NCBI GenBank assembly: GCA_963714055.1
Contig: OY970227.1
Location: 2,542,001-2,606,000, forward strand
Direction of reading: 5' to 3'
DNA length: 64,000 bases
Source of the DNA: JACDBE01 sp963714055
Lineage (GTDB): Bacteria > Actinomycetota > Acidimicrobiia > Spongiisociales > UBA5794
Positions 63,226-64,000 of this stretch are shown in pieces (position 1 is the stretch's first letter; each line of letters opens with the position of its first letter). The position numbers and the translations under genes were made by a program. A model generated the notes under the pieces. The model did not search any database. It saw nothing but the letters and a program-made list of their open reading frames with translations, and was not told the origin of the DNA.

Positions 63226-64000
63226 CGTGCCCGTCCTGAGGGAACGGCACCCGACACGGTGGCGCAGGCGGCCTCGAGGTCGGCGCAGTCGACCACGGTC
63301 CACGTCTCCCGGTGGGTGACGGAGGCGCCGTCGACCAGCGTCACCAGCGGGCCGACGCTCTCCAGCTCGCAGAATCCCTGCCCGACGTAGACCTGCCCCA
63401 CCGCACCCCGGTCCGGGTAGTTCGAGCCGCCAGCCGGTGCCACCTCTTTCACGAAGAGCAGGCCCTGGCGTAGGTACCCGAGGCGCCCCGGAGCCGGGCC
63501 GCTGCCCAGCTTCACCGGAGGCCCGTCGGTGGCGTCGACCAGAACGAGGTCGCGGCGCCAGCCGATGCGGTCGTCCCGGAGGTCGGTGTACGGCCAGAGG
63601 ACCAGGCTCCGGTTGGCCCGGGGCCCACCATCCGGGCCGTCGACCGGGATGATGGCGGTCCCGCCGAGCGGGAACTGGGTGATCGCCCACGGGGCGACGT
63701 CGACGGGGCGGCCGCGGCGGGTCAGGAGGTGCTCCACCACAACGGCCTCACCCCCGGCGGTTGCCGACACCGAGATCTCCTTGAGCAGCCCGGCCTGGTC
63801 CACCGGCGCCGAGACGACCACCGTCTCGCCGTCGCCGCGCACCGAGCACTCATGTTCGTCGGGGGCGTAGCTGACCTCGGGAATCTCCGGTGCCGCCCAC
63901 AGGCGATGCCCCCCGTGGAAGCGGTAGAACCCGCCGCCGTCGAGGGCGAGCCCGATGCCGGGGTCGAGCCTGGCGAGCAGCTCCGGCCCTTCGTCGATCG
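63222..64000 (-). CDS. Aldose-epimerase-fold protein (DUF4380-like), 5' end outside window
   Basis: The frame is open to the window edge, so about 258 C-terminal residues are visible. Beta-rich sequence resembles galactose-mutarotase-fold proteins: LDPGIGLALDGGGFYRFHGGHRLWAAPE near the start, then LLTRRGRPVDVAPWAITQFPLGG, NRSLVLWPYTDLRDDRIGW and VGQGFCELESVGPLVTL. It lies immediately before and coupled to xylulokinase, so it may prepare or sense the sugar substrate (inference). Catalytic residues could not be assigned with confidence. Confidence 0.7.
   Translation of the reverse strand, partial: IDEGPELLARLDPGIGLALDGGGFYRFHGGHRLWAAPEIPEVSYAPDEHECSVRGDGETVVVSAPVDQAGLLKEISVSATAGGEAVVVEHLLTRRGRPVDVAPWAITQFPLGGTAIIPVDGPDGGPRANRSLVLWPYTDLRDDRIGWRRDLVLVDATDGPPVKLGSGPAPGRLGYLRQGLLFVKEVAPAGGSNYPDRGAVGQVYVGQGFCELESVGPLVTLVDGASVTHRETWTVVDCADLEAACATVSGAVPSGRAR

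Overview
The window is high-GC bacterial chromosome, most likely from an uncultured actinobacterium, possibly of the Acidimicrobiia. This is inferred from gene content: coaX-lysS and clpC, radA-disA-carD-ispF-cysS-rlmB, Septum_form and LppM-type lipoproteins, DUF3263 and UPF0182 proteins, and frequent GTG starts. Most genes are tightly packed with 4-bp stop/start overlaps, and pairs of opposing genes are common.

Positions 1-25,800 form a dense core. It opens with the end of coaX and lysS, followed by a Na+/H+ antiporter fused to a thioredoxin-like domain. Next is a maltodextrin uptake and degradation operon (lipoprotein binding protein, two permeases, GH13 hydrolase) beside a decayed lacI-type regulator. 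After that come a polyprenyl diphosphate synthase with a Septum_form lipoprotein, clpC, and a conserved block of DNA repair, c-di-AMP signalling, transcription, isoprenoid and tRNA genes. The CarD protein carries a long Lys/Ala/Pro-rich tail and DisA has changed active-site motifs. A tRNA-Thr(TGT) gene closes the core.

Positions 25,786-39,800 form a disturbed accessory region. It holds a shredded vWA/DUF11 surface-protein gene flanked by AT-rich sequence that lacks cytosine on the given strand (207 consecutive bases at the longest). It also holds an FG-GAP remnant, a frameshifted PAP2-kinase membrane protein beside a LiaF-like gene, and two roughly 300-bp direct repeats, each made of a tRNA-Thr 3' fragment joined to the start of an IS481-type transposase. 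The repeats bracket a corA fragment, a glycogen-debranching-type enzyme and a GH63-type glucosidase. No integrase was found. Some of this may be genuine decay and some may be assembly error, because single-base frameshifts also occur in otherwise normal genes (GH63, xylulokinase, PAP2-kinase).

Positions 39,800-64,000 return to orderly genes. They include a DUF3800 protein, small membrane proteins, a two-gene module of an apparently unsecreted subtilase and a membrane protein, an AI-2E-type exporter followed by a CvpA-CAP fusion, a PLP-dependent amino-acid decarboxylase, a DMT exporter, an acyl-CoA synthetase with a cyclase-like/SRPBCC protein, a UPF0182 protein, a Wzm/Wzt-type polysaccharide exporter, an RTX-repeat secreted protein and a xylulokinase followed by the end of a sugar-related gene. 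A roughly 90-bp intergenic repeat occurs twice in this part.
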